Source of the DNA: Sediminibacterium ginsengisoli
GTDB lineage: Bacteria; Bacteroidota; Bacteroidia; Chitinophagales; Chitinophagaceae
Assembly: GCA_945860335.1 (NCBI GenBank)
Contig: CAMAQW010000134.1
Location: 1 to 5,160, forward strand
Direction: 5' to 3'
Length of the DNA: 5,160 bases
This document shows, one piece after another, positions 4,808 to 5,160 of the stretch (within the stretch, counting starts at the first letter, position 1; each line of letters begins with the position of its first letter). The notes beneath the pieces are model-generated. The model had not been told where the DNA came from. It saw only the letters and a program-made list of their open reading frames with translations, and ran no database searches. Both the position numbers and the translations under genes were made by a program.

Positions 4808-5160
4808 ATGTTTCGGATTATTCTAGTGCTTTTGTGTTCACTACAATTAGCTACTGCTCAAAATAAAAAGGTTTTATTTATTATAGCGGATGGTATACCA
4901 GCTTCTGAATTAGAAAAAGCAAACAAGCCAGCATTTGACGCCATTATTAATAAGGGGGCTTATTTACCTTGTTATGTAGGTGGAGAAAAAGGTGGACTTA
5001 CTCAGTCGCCCACTATTTCTGCGGTTGGCTACAATTCACTACTTACGGGCACTTGGACCAATAAACATGGTGTTGTTGATAATGCTATCAAAGATCCCAA
5101 TTATAATTATCCAACTATTTTTAAAGTATTTAAAGAAGCCTATCCCAATAAAAAAATTGG
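4808..5160 (+). CDS. Secreted type I phosphodiesterase / nucleotide pyrophosphatase-like protein, N-terminal part
   Basis: The first 117 codons are present; the gene runs off the right end. Residues 1-17 (MFRIILVLLCSLQLATA) form a signal peptide with a likely cleavage after Ala17, so the protein should be periplasmic or exported. The rest opens an alkaline-phosphatase-superfamily domain of the phosphodiesterase/nucleotide pyrophosphatase (NPP) type. VLFIIADGIP (22-31) supplies metal-binding Asp28, PAFDAIINKGAYLP (41-54) is the usual 'list then loop' segment, and PTISAVGYNSLLTG (68-81) aligns without gaps to the NPP nucleophile motif, followed by HGVVDN (87-92). In that alignment the nucleophile position is Ser71, where classical NPPs have Thr; Thr69 is an alternative. 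The substrate cannot be read from this fragment. The start is set by the signal peptide and by an in-frame stop at 4796-4798. It lies 19 bp after the small repeat protein. Confidence 0.88.
   Translation, partial: MFRIILVLLCSLQLATAQNKKVLFIIADGIPASELEKANKPAFDAIINKGAYLPCYVGGEKGGLTQSPTISAVGYNSLLTGTWTNKHGVVDNAIKDPNYNYPTIFKVFKEAYPNKKI

Noticed and set aside
1..5160. tRNA, rRNA, CRISPR array, insertion sequence or prophage signals
   Set aside because: I found no direct repeats with regular spacing, no transposase or integrase reading frame, and no stable-RNA pattern; coding sequence covers almost the whole window.

Overview
The window is AT-rich, gene-dense bacterial chromosome. The best guess for its origin is the phylum Bacteroidota. 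This rests on TAnnTTTG-type -7 promoter boxes in the one divergent intergenic region, near absence of Shine-Dalgarno sequences, A-rich leaders, and protein variants I associate with that phylum (the ELV version of the lumazine synthase PGA motif, and a secreted alkaline-phosphatase-superfamily protein with an SPTISAVGYNSLLTG motif). This assignment is inference; there is no rRNA or other marker here.

Layout. Bases 1-1014 hold the last two thirds of nadB (L-aspartate oxidase, NAD biosynthesis) on the plus strand. It ends tail to tail with ribD, overlapping it by 22 bp. ribD (993-2111, minus strand) and ribE (2150-2734, plus strand) diverge from a 38-bp gap that carries two opposed TAnnTTTG boxes. 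ribE is followed by ribB (2737-3360), ribA (3362-3943) and ribH (3947-4360), with gaps of 2, 1 and 3 bases. After an 83-bp gap containing a 38-bp two-tier inverted repeat comes a small unassigned protein made of four 16-17-residue beta-type repeats (4444-4788). After 19 bp more begins a secreted phosphodiesterase or nucleotide-pyrophosphatase-like protein, cut by the window end (4808-5160).

Function. RibA opens GTP, RibD deaminates and reduces the pyrimidine, RibB makes the four-carbon unit from ribulose 5-phosphate, RibH condenses the two branches to lumazine, and RibE dismutates lumazine to riboflavin. Every dedicated step is therefore in 3.4 kb. The cluster lacks the phosphatase between RibD and RibH and lacks the RibF flavokinase/FAD synthetase. 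NadB is itself FAD-dependent, but the convergent layout gives no evidence of co-regulation.

I found no clearly new system. The points most worth a second look are separate ribB and ribA genes that read like a RibBA fusion split at an A6 run, the overlapping face-to-face promoters with no room for an FMN riboswitch, the 38-bp dyad at 4397-4434, and the four-repeat small protein beside the phosphodiesterase.
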